A DNA stretch of 23,557 bases from contig DLVP01000013.1 in the NCBI GenBank assembly GCA_003445125.1, positions 1 through 23,557 on the forward strand. Reading direction: 5' to 3'. The notes below the pieces were generated by a model that saw nothing but the letters and a program-made list of their open reading frames with translations, ran no database searches and was not told the origin of the DNA. This DNA comes from Oscillospiraceae bacterium (GTDB lineage: Bacteria > Bacillota > Clostridia > Oscillospirales > Ruminococcaceae). The position numbers were made by a program, and so were the translations under genes. Positions 1 to 6,755 of the stretch are shown one piece after another (positions within the stretch are counted from its first letter, which is position 1; every line of letters starts with the position of its first letter).

Positions 1-1
1 T

Positions 2-49
2 TGGGGCGTGAAGATCGCCCAGGGCAGCGTGACCGATGCCGGTAACTAA
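2..49 (+). CDS. 3' end of an upstream gene (partial)
   Basis: An open frame enters from the left edge and ends at TAA 47-49. Only 15 residues are visible (WGVKIAQGSVTDAGN), too few to identify. It stops 12 bases before the CnaB protein gene, whose ribosome site GGAGGTG follows directly, so the two are probably cotranscribed. By position it could be another exported surface protein of the same cluster, but nothing in the visible residues proves this. Confidence 0.5.
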   Translation, partial: WGVKIAQGSVTDAGN

Positions 50-61
50 GGAGGTGGAGAG

Positions 62-1297
62 ATGAAACGAACTTGTAAAACGATCTTCTCACTGGTCCTG
101 ACCCTGCTCCTGACCGTGAGCCTGGCCACCTCGGCCTTTGCGTCCTCCTCCATCACCTTTAAGGGCTTCTCCGCTGGCTTCGACTTCCAGCCCGGCAGCG
201 AGTACACGGAGACTGACCTGTTCGGCAATTTCAAGAACGTCATGCCCGGCGATACCGTGACGGAGACCATTACCTTTACCAACTCCGCGACCGACTGCGA
301 TTTCGTGAATCTCTACATGAGAGCCGAGGCACATGACGAGACGGACAATCCGCTCAGTCCCAAGGTCGCAGAGAAGGAAACCGTCGCCACCATGACGGAA
401 TTTCTGTCCAAGCTCTCCATGAAGGTCTGGAACGGCACGGAGCTGATCTATGAAGTTTCTCCAGACCAACTGGATGGGCTGAAAAGCAATAAGCTTCTCG
501 GCACCTTCCGCACAGGCGAGACGGCCACGCTGAAAGTCGAGCTGAGCGTCCCCATCGAGCTGGACAACAAGTACGCCAACCGCGTGGGCGAAGTGGACTG
601 GATTTTCCATGTGGAAGCTTACAACGAAAGCCAGCTTTCCGTCCGCAAGGTCTGGTCTGACGGCAATGCAAACCATGCAAATGACAGCGTGACCGTCAAT
701 CTGCTGAAAGACGGCAAGGTTGAAAGCTCTCAGGAGCTGAACGCGGCAAACGGCTGGGCATACACCTTTGACCGGCTTCTGGAAGGCCATACCTGGACTG
801 TCGAGGAAGCGGAGGTTCCTGCCGGGTACACTGTCAGCTACAACACCGTGGGCACGCTGACGACCATCACCAACACAAAGAAAACGCCGCCCAAGCCCGA
901 TCCCGACCCTGACCCCTCCTATCCTCTGGATGTCGTTGTCCGCAAGGTGTGGAGCAGCGATGATAGGAAGGATCGCCCGGATTCCGTGACCGTTACGCTT
1001 TATAACGGCGATGTTCCCTACGAGACGGTACGTCTCGGCGCATGGAATAACTGGACGTACACTTGGAAAGACCTGAGCGCCTACGGAAACTGGCAGGTTA
1101 TCGAGTCCAATATCCCTAAGGGCTATGTCCCGTCTTACAGTGTCTCCGGTAATGTCGTTACCATCACCAATACCCGCAGTTTGATCCAGACCGGTCAGCT
1201 CAACTGGCCTATCTGGGTGCTCGGCGGCGCGGGACTTGTCCTTGTATCTCTCGGCGGGGCAATTCTGGTGAAGAAAAAGAGAGAAAATAATGCCTAA
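62..1297 (+). CDS. CnaB-domain cell-wall-anchored surface protein with a TasA/camelysin-like N-terminal domain
   Basis: A 411-residue exported protein. Residues 1-27 are a signal peptide ending AFA. Residues 29-187 resemble the TasA/camelysin beta-sandwich (MPGDTVTETITFTN). Two CnaB-type domains follow at about 191-272 and 288-371. Each starts with VRKVW (Lys196, Lys295) and ends with ITNT (Asn271, Asn370), with a Glu between (VEEAEVP, Glu348 in VIESNIP). This is the Lys/Glu/Asn pattern for intramolecular isopeptide bonds. A Pro/Asp/Lys linker (273-287) separates them. The C-terminus has a sorting signal: LIQTGQ (374-379), a hydrophobic helix (382-402) and a KKKR tail. The motif is not LPxTG, which suggests a dedicated sortase, probably the one overlapping its 3' end. 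The start follows AAGGAGGTGGAGAG. Likely role is adhesion or a surface fibre; the partner is unknown. Confidence 0.85.
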   Translation: MKRTCKTIFSLVLTLLLTVSLATSAFASSSITFKGFSAGFDFQPGSEYTETDLFGNFKNVMPGDTVTETITFTNSATDCDFVNLYMRAEAHDETDNPLSPKVAEKETVATMTEFLSKLSMKVWNGTELIYEVSPDQLDGLKSNKLLGTFRTGETATLKVELSVPIELDNKYANRVGEVDWIFHVEAYNESQLSVRKVWSDGNANHANDSVTVNLLKDGKVESSQELNAANGWAYTFDRLLEGHTWTVEEAEVPAGYTVSYNTVGTLTTITNTKKTPPKPDPDPDPSYPLDVVVRKVWSSDDRKDRPDSVTVTLYNGDVPYETVRLGAWNNWTYTWKDLSAYGNWQVIESNIPKGYVPSYSVSGNVVTITNTRSLIQTGQLNWPIWVLGGAGLVLVSLGGAILVKKKRENNA

Positions 1298-1946
1298 AAA
1301 AACGGGCATTGCCATCGTAGCAGTGGGAGCAGTGCTGATCCTTTCGGCACTGCTCCTTTTCTTCCATAACCGTCAGGAGGACGTACAAGCCGGGCAGGAA
1401 GCCGAGAGCCTGCTGGAAAACGTCGAGTCGGTTATTGAAACGAAAAAAATAAAAGTACCGGTTATCAGTACGCAGCCGGAGGCAGCTCCGTCTACGACGC
1501 CGCTTGACCCCCAAATGCCGGTCGTGATGCTGGATGGCTATGAATATGTGGGCTATGTCGAAATTCCGGTGCTGGAGCTGAAGCTGCCTGTTATGTCTGA
1601 ATGGGATTATAACCGGCTGAAGCTTGCACCCTGCCGTCAATTCGGCTCTTCTCGCACGGACGATCTTGTCATTGCCGCGCACAATTACGAAAGCCATTTT
1701 GGCCATCTGAAAGACCTGTCGGAGGGAGATACCGTTACCTTTACGGACATGGAGGGTATCGTCAACACCTACAGCGTTGAAAAGATCGAAACGCTGAACC
1801 CCAACGAAGTAGATGCAGTACAAAACAGCGGGTACGATCTTGTCCTCTATACCTGCACCAAGGGCGGCAAGACCCGGGTGACGGTGTTCTGCAACCGCGA
1901 GGAGATAGCTGCACCCTCTCCGGCTCCGACACCGATGGAAAAGTGA
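1290..1946 (+). CDS. Sortase family transpeptidase
   Basis: A 218-residue membrane-anchored sortase. One N-terminal signal anchor (about residues 6-25) leads to a linker rich in Pro, Ser and Thr and then the sortase barrel. Catalytic residues are visible: His131 (IAAHNYESHFG), Cys189 (LVLYTCTKGG) and Arg196 (KTRVTVF). The domain begins near GYVEIPVLELKLPVM. The ATG lies 8 bases inside the preceding CnaB gene, so the two are translationally coupled. The LIQTGQ signal of that protein is the obvious substrate, an inference from linkage. The subclass is uncertain; the TCT...R active-site strand and short length fit the class D-like group often found beside CnaB proteins in clostridial mobile elements. 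It would cleave between Thr and Gly of the sorting signal and join the Thr to a cell-wall amine or a pilin lysine. Confidence 0.88.
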   Translation: MPKKTGIAIVAVGAVLILSALLLFFHNRQEDVQAGQEAESLLENVESVIETKKIKVPVISTQPEAAPSTTPLDPQMPVVMLDGYEYVGYVEIPVLELKLPVMSEWDYNRLKLAPCRQFGSSRTDDLVIAAHNYESHFGHLKDLSEGDTVTFTDMEGIVNTYSVEKIETLNPNEVDAVQNSGYDLVLYTCTKGGKTRVTVFCNREEIAAPSPAPTPMEK

Positions 1947-1955
1947 GGCTTATAC

Positions 1956-2195
1956 ATGGCAAACAATATTATCGATTTGGACAGAAAAAGAAACCGCCGC
2001 TCTCGTGCCAACAGCAGCAGATGGGAGAAGATGGATCGCTGCGTTCTGTGCTGGCATCTGACCAACGTTCCCCAAAACACGCCAATCTCTCATCGAAAAT
2101 ACTATGTCCAGGGGCAGGGACGGCTTTGCGCGAAATGCTACTACGAGCTTTGCAAGCAAGGTGCGTTCTTTGGCGAGGACAATGTAAACTCATAA
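1956..2195 (+). CDS. Small basic protein with paired CxxC motifs (putative zinc ribbon)
   Basis: A 79-residue protein with a basic N-terminus (RKRNRRSR, residues 10-17) and two CxxC pairs: Cys29/Cys32 and Cys58/Cys61. An extra Cys66 follows. The spacing suggests one structural zinc knuckle. It starts 9 bases after the sortase stop with GAGG 7 bases before the ATG, so it is in the same transcript. I do not recognise a named family. The context (CnaB, sortase, then the CxCDCG-repeat protein) is typical cargo of clostridial conjugative elements. A DNA- or RNA-binding role is possible from the charge and zinc motif but unproven. Confidence 0.6.
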   Translation: MANNIIDLDRKRNRRSRANSSRWEKMDRCVLCWHLTNVPQNTPISHRKYYVQGQGRLCAKCYYELCKQGAFFGEDNVNS

Positions 2196-2197
2196 CA

Positions 2198-2713
2198 ATG
2201 ACAGATCAGAAAACAGAACAGCGGCTTCAAAGCGGCCAGAGGTTTGGTCGCTGGACAGTGCTCGATGGATGCATAACATCCCCACGAGGTGAGCGGAGAT
2301 ATCTGTGCCGGTGCGACTGCGGCACGGAGCGGTATGTGCTGGAGCGGTCACTGCTATATGGCGGATCTCAGAGCTGCGGCTGTCTGCGGAAAGAAATGGC
2401 GTATCAGGCCAATGCCTACAACTTGCTTGGACAGACCTTCGGCGACCTCCGTGTTGTTGGAAAGAGCCGGAAGCGCACGAAAATGGGGTCATATTGGACT
2501 TGCCTGTGCAAATGCAGCTATACCTGCGAGGCAACGGCCTCCGAGCTTGTGTCCGGTCGTAAAACGCATTGTGGTTGCAAAAGCATGAAAAACTATGCCA
2601 CATCAGACATTACCGGCCGGAGATTCGGCAGGTTGACTGCGCAATACTCTACGAAAAAACGAGATGCAAAGGGCTTTGTTTTCGCTCCCAGTATTTGCGG
2701 TTGGCTTCTTTGA
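2198..2713 (+). pseudogene. CxCDCG-repeat zinc protein, truncated at its 3' end
   Basis: The protein has a repeated unit of the form GQRFGRWTVL...YLCRCDCGTERYV...SQSCGCLRKEM. The first copy is complete (about residues 10-70). A second, more degenerate copy follows (GQTFGDLRVVG...YWTCLCKCSY...KTHCGCKSM). A third starts (GRRFGRLTAQYSTKKRDAKG) and stops where the next CRCDCG would be expected. After the Lys-Gly at 2669-2674 the frame runs into AT-rich DNA antisense to another gene and ends at 2711-2713. The third repeat is therefore cut off. I place the start at ATG 2198, two bases after the preceding stop. A longer reading from 1943 would overlap the CxxC gene and is rejected. Similar repeat proteins occur in clostridial phages and integrative elements; the function is unknown. 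Confidence 0.6.
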
Positions 2714-2798
2714 CTTTATCTTTGTTTTTTGCTCGCCATTTGCGAAAATATTCAAGCCTTTCCGCTCTCGCCATTTCGGCAATTTGTGTATCGGTCAT
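2649..2798 (-). pseudogene. Small integrative-element protein, truncated at its 3' end
   Basis: On the minus strand a 49-residue product begins MTDTQIAEMARAERLEYF and continues FRKWRAKNKDKVKEANRKYW. It is a highly charged helical protein of a type common beside integrase/regulator modules of clostridial conjugative elements. The start is set by GGGGGTG about 6 bases before the ATG; an upstream GTG start near 2843 lacks such a site. After WERK the sequence (SPLHLVFS) is antisense of the neighbouring truncated plus-strand gene, so the real C-terminus is missing. Both convergent genes lose their 3' ends at the same spot, about 2671-2680. It is driven by a consensus promoter at 2921-2949. Function unknown. 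Confidence 0.55.
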
Positions 2799-2836
2799 TT
2801 TTACACCCCCTTTCGATTTATTTTTTTCTTTACCTC

Positions 2837-2865
2837 TTGACACAAAGTTACAATGAGGCTATAAT
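2837..2865 (+). promoter_or_regulatory. Rightward consensus promoter
   Basis: TTGACA at 2837-2842, a 17-bp spacer and TATAAT at 2860-2865: a perfect sigma-70-type promoter. It would give a transcript starting near 2872, with a ~135-base leader before the XRE regulator at 3008. It fires straight through the leftward promoter at 2921-2949. Confidence 0.75.
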
Positions 2866-2920
2866 GTAAGAGAAAGAGAACGAGAACATTTTTATTGTTT
2901 GTTCGCTTTTTCATACTCTT

Positions 2921-2949
2921 ATTATAGCGCGCTATCGGCAAATTGTCAA
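2921..2949 (-). promoter_or_regulatory. Leftward consensus promoter overlapping a 12-bp palindrome
   Basis: On the minus strand TTGACA (plus 2944-2949), a 17-bp spacer and TATAAT (plus 2921-2926) form another perfect promoter, reading towards the truncated gene at 2798. A perfect 12-bp palindrome, ATAGCGCGCTAT (2924-2935), covers the -10 box and part of the spacer and could be an operator. The -35 box touches the left arm of the inverted repeat at 2949-2987. Confidence 0.75.
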
Positions 2950-2987
2950 ACAAATTCGAACACATTTTATATTTGTTCGAATTTGTT
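2943..2987 (+). promoter_or_regulatory. Inverted-repeat operator and second promoter for the XRE regulator
   Basis: Two perfect 14-base arms, AACAAATTCGAACA (2949-2962) and TGTTCGAATTTGTT (2974-2987), are separated by 11 bases. Each contains the palindromic core TTCGAA. A weaker rightward promoter, TTGTCA (2943-2948), 17 bp, TTTATA (2966-2971), is buried in the repeat. It is a natural autoregulatory site for the helix-turn-helix protein encoded 20 bases downstream. A further TGTTCG half-site lies at 2900-2905. Binding is inferred. Confidence 0.6.
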
Positions 2988-3007
2988 ACAAATGAGGTTT
3001 TTTATCT

Positions 3008-3718
3008 ATGGAATATTCAAGAAATGAAACATTGATTGAAATAGGGGAAAGAATACGAAACGAACGAGAAAAAAAAGGCTTAACGCAGACGGCGTTAGCG
3101 GACAAATTAAAAGACTTGAATATACCCATAAGCCGACAAAAAATTGCAAAGTGGGAAACAGGGATTCAAGCAATGCAGGCAGAAGAGATTATAGAAGTCG
3201 CAAATTTTTTTGATGTTGACTGTGACTATTTTATTCGGGGCATAAAATCAGATAATGTAAAAACTGCAAAAACGACAGGGCTTTCAAACGATACAATAGA
3301 AGCATTAAAATCATTTAATACCTCTATTGAAAACAAGGTGATAATGAGATTTATTAATCTGTTAATTGAAGAATTATACAATAACAGATATATATGCGGC
3401 GATATCTGTGACCTAATAGAAAATACTAATGATTATTTCTCCAAAATTCGTTCAGCTCCCGTCAAATTACGCTATGCGTCAAGCGCAAAGGAAGTACACG
3501 AAACAGCAAAAGAAATTGCTGACTTATCAGCGGCTGTGAATGGCGGCAAGTATGTTTTGTCAGAATTTTTCGGAAAATTTCTTGAAAAGTTTCGTTTATT
3601 AACAAACGGGATTTCCTCTGATGAAGCAATAAGATTAAAATCAGATTATTTAGATATAGGACAACAAGTATACAAGGACGGTGTAAACAATGGCGAACAT
3701 ACAGGAAAGACGGAATAA
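3008..3718 (+). CDS. XRE-family helix-turn-helix regulator of the integrative element
   Basis: A 236-residue protein. The N-terminal ~75 residues form a Cro/CI-type HTH: IGERIRNEREKKGLTQTALA, then ISRQKIAKWETGIQ as the recognition region, then the usual VANFFDVDCDYFIRG close. The remaining ~160 residues are helical and carry no motif I recognise; they may mediate dimerisation or sense a signal. The start is preceded by GAGG at 2994-2997. The 3' end overlaps the integrase start by 29 bases, so regulator and integrase are translationally coupled. The inverted repeat just upstream suggests autorepression. As repressor of a phage- or ICE-like switch it could control both the leftward promoter and integrase expression; this is inference from layout. 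Confidence 0.82.
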   Translation: MEYSRNETLIEIGERIRNEREKKGLTQTALADKLKDLNIPISRQKIAKWETGIQAMQAEEIIEVANFFDVDCDYFIRGIKSDNVKTAKTTGLSNDTIEALKSFNTSIENKVIMRFINLLIEELYNNRYICGDICDLIENTNDYFSKIRSAPVKLRYASSAKEVHETAKEIADLSAAVNGGKYVLSEFFGKFLEKFRLLTNGISSDEAIRLKSDYLDIGQQVYKDGVNNGEHTGKTE

Positions 3719-4879
3719 AGACGGACAGTTGATTTCTTTTTCAATCCGTGTTCATCGTGGCAGAGGGGCAGACGGTAAACAATTAAAGCCGTATACCGCA
3801 ACATTCAATGTTGAACCGACTTGGAAAGAAGAAACGGCACGAAAAAAGCCGCTGCATTTGCAGCGACCTTTGAAAAAGAATGTAAAGAGGGTATCCGGGC
3901 AGATACCCGACAAACCTTTGCGGCTTATTGTGATTATGTCATTAACCTAAAAGAAAACAGAGGGACAAAACATTCAACGATTGTCCGTTATAAAGAATTG
4001 GCGGAACGCATATACCCGCAGATTGGGCATATAAAGCTGAAAGATTTGCGCGTGGAACACCTGAATACCCTGTACACCTATTTGTCATCAGACGGTTTGA
4101 ATAAACAAACAGGCGGCAAGTTGAGCAATAAAACGATAATAGAACATCACCGTTTGATTTCCGCTGTGTTGGAACAGGCGGTTAAAGAGGGGCTTATACC
4201 GTTTAATCTTGCCCAAAGAGCAGACAAGCCGAAAATGCAGGAGCATGAAGTCAATTATTTTCAACCGGAACAGGTACAGGCAATACGGGAAGCGTTGAAA
4301 AATGAGCCGTTAAAGTGGCGTGTGTTGGTTCACTTGCTTTTGATTACCGGTGCAAGGCGTGGGGAAATTCTTGGGCTGAAATGGGACAAGGTAGATTTTG
4401 AAAATAAACAGCTTTATATTTGCAACAGTATTCTGTATTCTTCGGATATCGGCGTATATGAAAGCACGCCGAAAACCGAAAGATCAAAGCGTTATGTCTC
4501 TGTTCCTGCCGAAACGATCGCATTATTGAAGGAATATCGACAAGAGCAAAACAAAGAGTATATGAAACAGGGTATATTATTTAAAACGAAAAATTTTGTT
4601 TTTGCCCGCTATGACGGTGAACCGTTGCATCCCGACAGCGTACCGAATTATTTGCAAAAGTTTTCAAAGCGTTACGGTCTGCCGCATATAAACGCTCACG
4701 CTTTCCGGCATACTATGGCAAGTATACTGTACTTCAATGGCGTTGACAGCGTTTCGATTTCAAAGCGTTTGGGTCACGCACAGGTCAGCACAACGGCGAA
4801 TATATACGCTCATGTGATGGAGGAAGCCGACAAAAAGAATGCGGATATACTTTCAGAAATATTTCTCAAAAAAGCATAG
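3690..4879 (+). CDS. int: Tn916-type tyrosine integrase in two frames (-1 shift at 3842-3848)
   Basis: Read through a -1 shift, this encodes about 396 residues, a normal length for Tn916-like integrases. Frame one (from ATG 3690) gives the N-terminal arm-binding domain (MANIQERRNKDG...PYTATF...TWKEETARKK, residues 1-53). In that frame translation ends at 3948-3950 after 86 residues. The -1 frame continues AAAFAATFEKECKEG, then a SAM-like core-binding domain and the catalytic domain. Visible catalytic residues in the joined protein: Arg223 (TGARRGE), Lys262 (TPKTERSK), His337 and Arg340 (HAFRHT), His363 (RLGHA) and nucleophile Tyr373 (TTANIYAH). The ribosome site AAGGACGGTG lies inside the XRE gene. 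The frames meet exactly at A_AAA_AAG. The options are programmed frameshifting, a one-base loss from an A7 tract (pseudogene), or a sequencing error. It would excise and insert the element. Confidence 0.8.
3842..3865 (+). promoter_or_regulatory. Candidate -1 frameshift site: slippery heptamer plus hairpin
   Basis: In the zero frame the codons are cgA AAA AAG (A 3842, AAA 3843-3845, AAG 3846-3848), the canonical X_XXY_YYZ heptamer of IS3-family and dnaX frameshifting. A 6-bp hairpin CGCTGC-ATTT-GCAGCG spans 3850-3865. GGAAAG at 3823-3828 could act as an upstream Shine-Dalgarno stimulator. The hairpin starts only one base after the heptamer, closer than the usual 5-9 bases, which weakens the case. 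Confidence 0.45.
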
Positions 4880-4934
4880 CTTTATAAAAGACTTGAAAAA
4901 AACTTGGAAAAAACGCCTGTTTTACGGCAAAAAG

Positions 4935-4977
4935 AAAACCGCCTGACTTTGCACAAATGGCTTAGTCAAGCGGTTTT
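4935..4977 (+). terminator. Probable terminator after the integrase
   Basis: A stem of AAAACCGC.TGACT (4935-4948) pairs with AGTCA.GCGGTTTT (4964-4977), with one mismatch and a 15-base loop. A T-run closes the right arm. It lies 56 bases after the integrase stop. Confidence 0.6.
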
Positions 4978-5017
4978 TCATGTATCGCACCGCCAAAAAA
5001 GATGGCACGATAATAAG

Positions 5018-5171
5018 GTGAAATATCCGCCTGTTGCCGAATGTGAAATAACGGCTTAGCCCCTTGTGAAATATTCCCCCCTTGGTCGCAATGTGAAATG
5101 AAATAAATTCATTCACGACCGCAGGCTTTTCACGTGCCACAGGCATATTTCACGCACGAAGTGCATTTCAC
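5018..5171. repeat. Array of GTGAAAT/ATTTCAC motifs, possible integrase arm-type sites
   Basis: GTGAAAT occurs at 5018, 5043, 5066 and 5093. The inverse ATTTCAC occurs at 5147 and 5165, with a degenerate TTTTCAC near 5127. The four direct copies are 23-27 bases apart. The right-hand part is interleaved with tiny hairpins such as ATCCCGAAGGGAT (5174-5186). Position at the integrase end of the element suggests binding sites for the integrase N-terminal domain or for an accessory factor. This is inferred from layout only; no gene lies in 4880-5356. Confidence 0.4.
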
Positions 5172-5197
5172 AAATCCCGAAGGGATTTATTTCGTTG

Positions 5198-5229
5198 AAA
5201 AAAGCACTTGCACATGCAAGTGCTTTTTT
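5198..5229. terminator. Strong bidirectional terminator
   Basis: A perfect 14-bp stem AAAAAAGCACTTGC (5198-5211) / GCAAGTGCTTTTTT (5216-5229) around loop ACAT. A-tract and T-tract at the two ends let it act on both strands. It closes the AT-rich element module. In 5230-5356 I see no gene and cannot fix an attachment site. Confidence 0.85.
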
Positions 5230-5356
5230 GCAAAGAACCGTAATTTTGGTAGAGCCCGTTTAAGGGGTTCAACATCAGTTCAGGTGGGGCAGTTCTTGAT
5301 TTAAGGGGGCATTGTTTTTGGCACTGCGTCGGCACTCTGCGGCAAGCCGGAAGTTA

Positions 5357-5833
5357 TCACTCCAATTCTGTGCGAATGGTAAACTCCTTCGGAAGATCGA
5401 AGATTTCATTCTTCAAAAAGATTGGGTAGAAGTATTCGTCCTTCAATCTGTCAAACTCTAACCATTCAAATGTATGTGTATGTTTACCTTCTGTTAGAGT
5501 AAAGCTGTTGCTTCTTTCCGATAAATCTGTATTTGAGATGTCCATCAAAAAATAAATACACAACTCGTGATAACGAATACCATCCACATCTTCAGTGAAA
5601 AATGCCTGATTGAGCCACAATGGGCGAGCGATCTTCAGGGTCACGCCAAGTTCTTCCCAAATTTCCCGTACCACCGCCTGCTCAGCCGTTTCACCCATCT
5701 TAACCCTTCCGCCCGGAAGGTAAAAGTATGGTGAACGTTCATCGTGCATCGCCAGAATCCTGTTTCCCGAAATTATCATTGCACACACTCTGTAATTAAA
5801 CTTTTGGTTCTCCTGATTGAACGAAATATCCAT
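5357..5833 (-). CDS. Nudix hydrolase
   Basis: A 158-residue single-domain Nudix protein. The Nudix box GX5EX7REUXEEXGU is complete at residues 42-64 (GRVKMGE, then REIWEELGV); Glu57, Glu60 and Glu61 are the metal-binding positions. A PGG loop precedes it (YLPGG, 39-42). Members hydrolyse nucleoside diphosphates linked to another moiety, using Mg2+ or Mn2+; the substrate cannot be told from this sequence. The start is preceded by GAGGAGGG, 6 bases upstream. The gene is AT-richer than the chromosomal genes to its right and sits alone between the element's terminator and the tRNA terminator. It may be cargo at the element boundary or a chromosomal gene. Confidence 0.88.
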   Translation of the reverse strand: MDISFNQENQKFNYRVCAMIISGNRILAMHDERSPYFYLPGGRVKMGETAEQAVVREIWEELGVTLKIARPLWLNQAFFTEDVDGIRYHELCIYFLMDISNTDLSERSNSFTLTEGKHTHTFEWLEFDRLKDEYFYPIFLKNEIFDLPKEFTIRTELE

Positions 5834-5846
5834 ACACTACCCTCCT

Positions 5847-5860
5847 CAAATCATGATTTG
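5847..5860. promoter_or_regulatory. 14-bp palindrome upstream of the Nudix gene
   Basis: CAAATCATGATTTG is a perfect palindrome just upstream of the Nudix ribosome site, in its 5' leader. It could be an operator; chance occurrence cannot be excluded. Confidence 0.3.
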
Positions 5861-5896
5861 CTATATCTACTAAACAATTCTGCTATGTGCAGAATA

Positions 5897-5938
5897 AGAA
5901 AAAGTCCACCCTAATTCTATCGAAATTACGGTGGACTT
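5897..5938 (-). terminator. Terminator of the tRNA-fMet transcript
   Basis: On the minus strand AAGTCCACC and GGTGGACTT (plus 5930-5938 and 5902-5910) form a 9-bp stem. An inner TAATT/AATTA pairing and a U-rich tail (TTTTTCTT) follow. It starts two bases beyond the tRNA CCA end. Confidence 0.85.
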
Positions 5939-5939
5939 A

Positions 5940-6016
<77 letters not shown>

Positions 6017-6034
6017 ATATCTGATTGCTAAGCT

Positions 6035-6063
6035 ATTATAGCTCAAAAAAGCGAATTTGTCAA
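6035..6063 (-). promoter_or_regulatory. Promoter of tRNA-fMet
   Basis: Minus-strand TTGACA (plus 6058-6063), 17-bp spacer, TATAAT (plus 6035-6040): perfect consensus, 18 bases before the tRNA 5' end. Confidence 0.85.
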
Positions 6064-6110
6064 GCCCTTCACGCAAAAAAACTTCCGACGACGTTCGACA
6101 GCGCGGTGTA

Positions 6111-6139
6111 TTGACATTTTCGGGGAATTTTGCTATAAT
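6111..6139 (+). promoter_or_regulatory. Promoter of the DUF4430-type lipoprotein gene
   Basis: TTGACA (6111-6116), 17-bp spacer, TATAAT (6134-6139): perfect consensus. The predicted start near 6146 gives a short ~32-base leader. Confidence 0.85.
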
Positions 6140-6177
6140 ACCCGTCGGCTGAGCAAATCGAAAGGAGGGGAAAGAGT

Positions 6178-6561
6178 ATGAAAAAGGCACTTTCCGTTTT
6201 GATGGTCATGTTGATCGTCATCACTTCGTTTGCGGCTTGCGGCGAAAAAACGATCACCTGCAGCGTGTCCATCGTGGACGCGGAGGGAAATTCCGTGGTG
6301 AGCGGTGACGTCAAAGTTTCCGAGAACAAAGCGACGGCAGAAGAGGCAATTTTGAGCATTTGCCAGAGCAACAAGGTTTCGTACACCTACGAGAACGGTT
6401 TCTTTGACAATTTCGGCGGCATTGCTTCCACACAGACCGATGGCTGGCTGCTGTATGTAGACGGCAAGCTCTCCGACTTCGGAGCAAAAGAGACTGTGGT
6501 CAAAGAGGGCACCGTCATTGAATTCAAATACGTGAATTACAATGAGGCGTTCGGAGCATAA
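6178..6561 (+). CDS. Lipoprotein with a DUF4430 / transcobalamin-C-like domain
   Basis: A 127-residue lipoprotein. A signal peptide ends in the lipobox FAAC with lipidated Cys21. The mature part is one small beta domain: CSVSIVDAEGNSV start, ATAEEAILSIC helix, then GWLLYVDGKLSDFGA and VKEGTVIEFKYV. This order and the GWLLYVDG strand match the DUF4430 / transcobalamin-like C-terminal domain found as a stand-alone exported module in many Firmicutes. Ligand binding (for example a corrinoid) is a family possibility and is not shown here. The start is preceded by AAAGGAGGGG. It is monocistronic between its own promoter and a strong hairpin. Confidence 0.8.
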   Translation: MKKALSVLMVMLIVITSFAACGEKTITCSVSIVDAEGNSVVSGDVKVSENKATAEEAILSICQSNKVSYTYENGFFDNFGGIASTQTDGWLLYVDGKLSDFGAKETVVKEGTVIEFKYVNYNEAFGA

Positions 6562-6573
6562 CTTTCTCAAGAA

Positions 6574-6617
6574 TCAAAGGGGCGGATTTTCGTGAAAACG
6601 AAAATCCGCCCCTTTGA
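6574..6617. terminator. Very strong hairpin, probable terminator
   Basis: A perfect 20-bp stem, TCAAAGGGGCGGATTTTCGT (6574-6593) and its complement (6598-6617), is closed by a GAAA tetraloop. No long T-run follows on the plus strand, so termination is inferred from strength and position 13 bases after the stop. Confidence 0.65.
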
Positions 6618-6677
6618 CTGTAACATATCTCCATACAATTGTAACGAAATTCCATTTAAGAAGGCAAAAAAAGGTGC

Positions 6678-6735
6678 TATAATACAAATGATGACTCAGC
6701 GAGTCACAAGATAAAAGAAGCCGTCTTCGCGACGG
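6678..6735 (+). promoter_or_regulatory. -10 box and two-hairpin leader of paralogue A
   Basis: TATAAT at 6678-6683 has no convincing -35 box. The leader holds two small hairpins: TGACTC-AGC-GAGTCA (6692-6706) and CCGTC-TTCGC-GACGG (6721-6735), the second 5 bases before the ribosome-site region. It matches no riboswitch class I know and is unlike the leaders of B and C. Confidence 0.4.
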
Positions 6736-6755
6736 TCTGATTGGGAGGAGATCTT

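Noticed and set aside
1943..2197. A longer start for the CxCDCG-repeat protein
   Set aside because: It would overlap the well-signalled CxxC protein in another frame and adds ~85 residues unrelated to the repeat.
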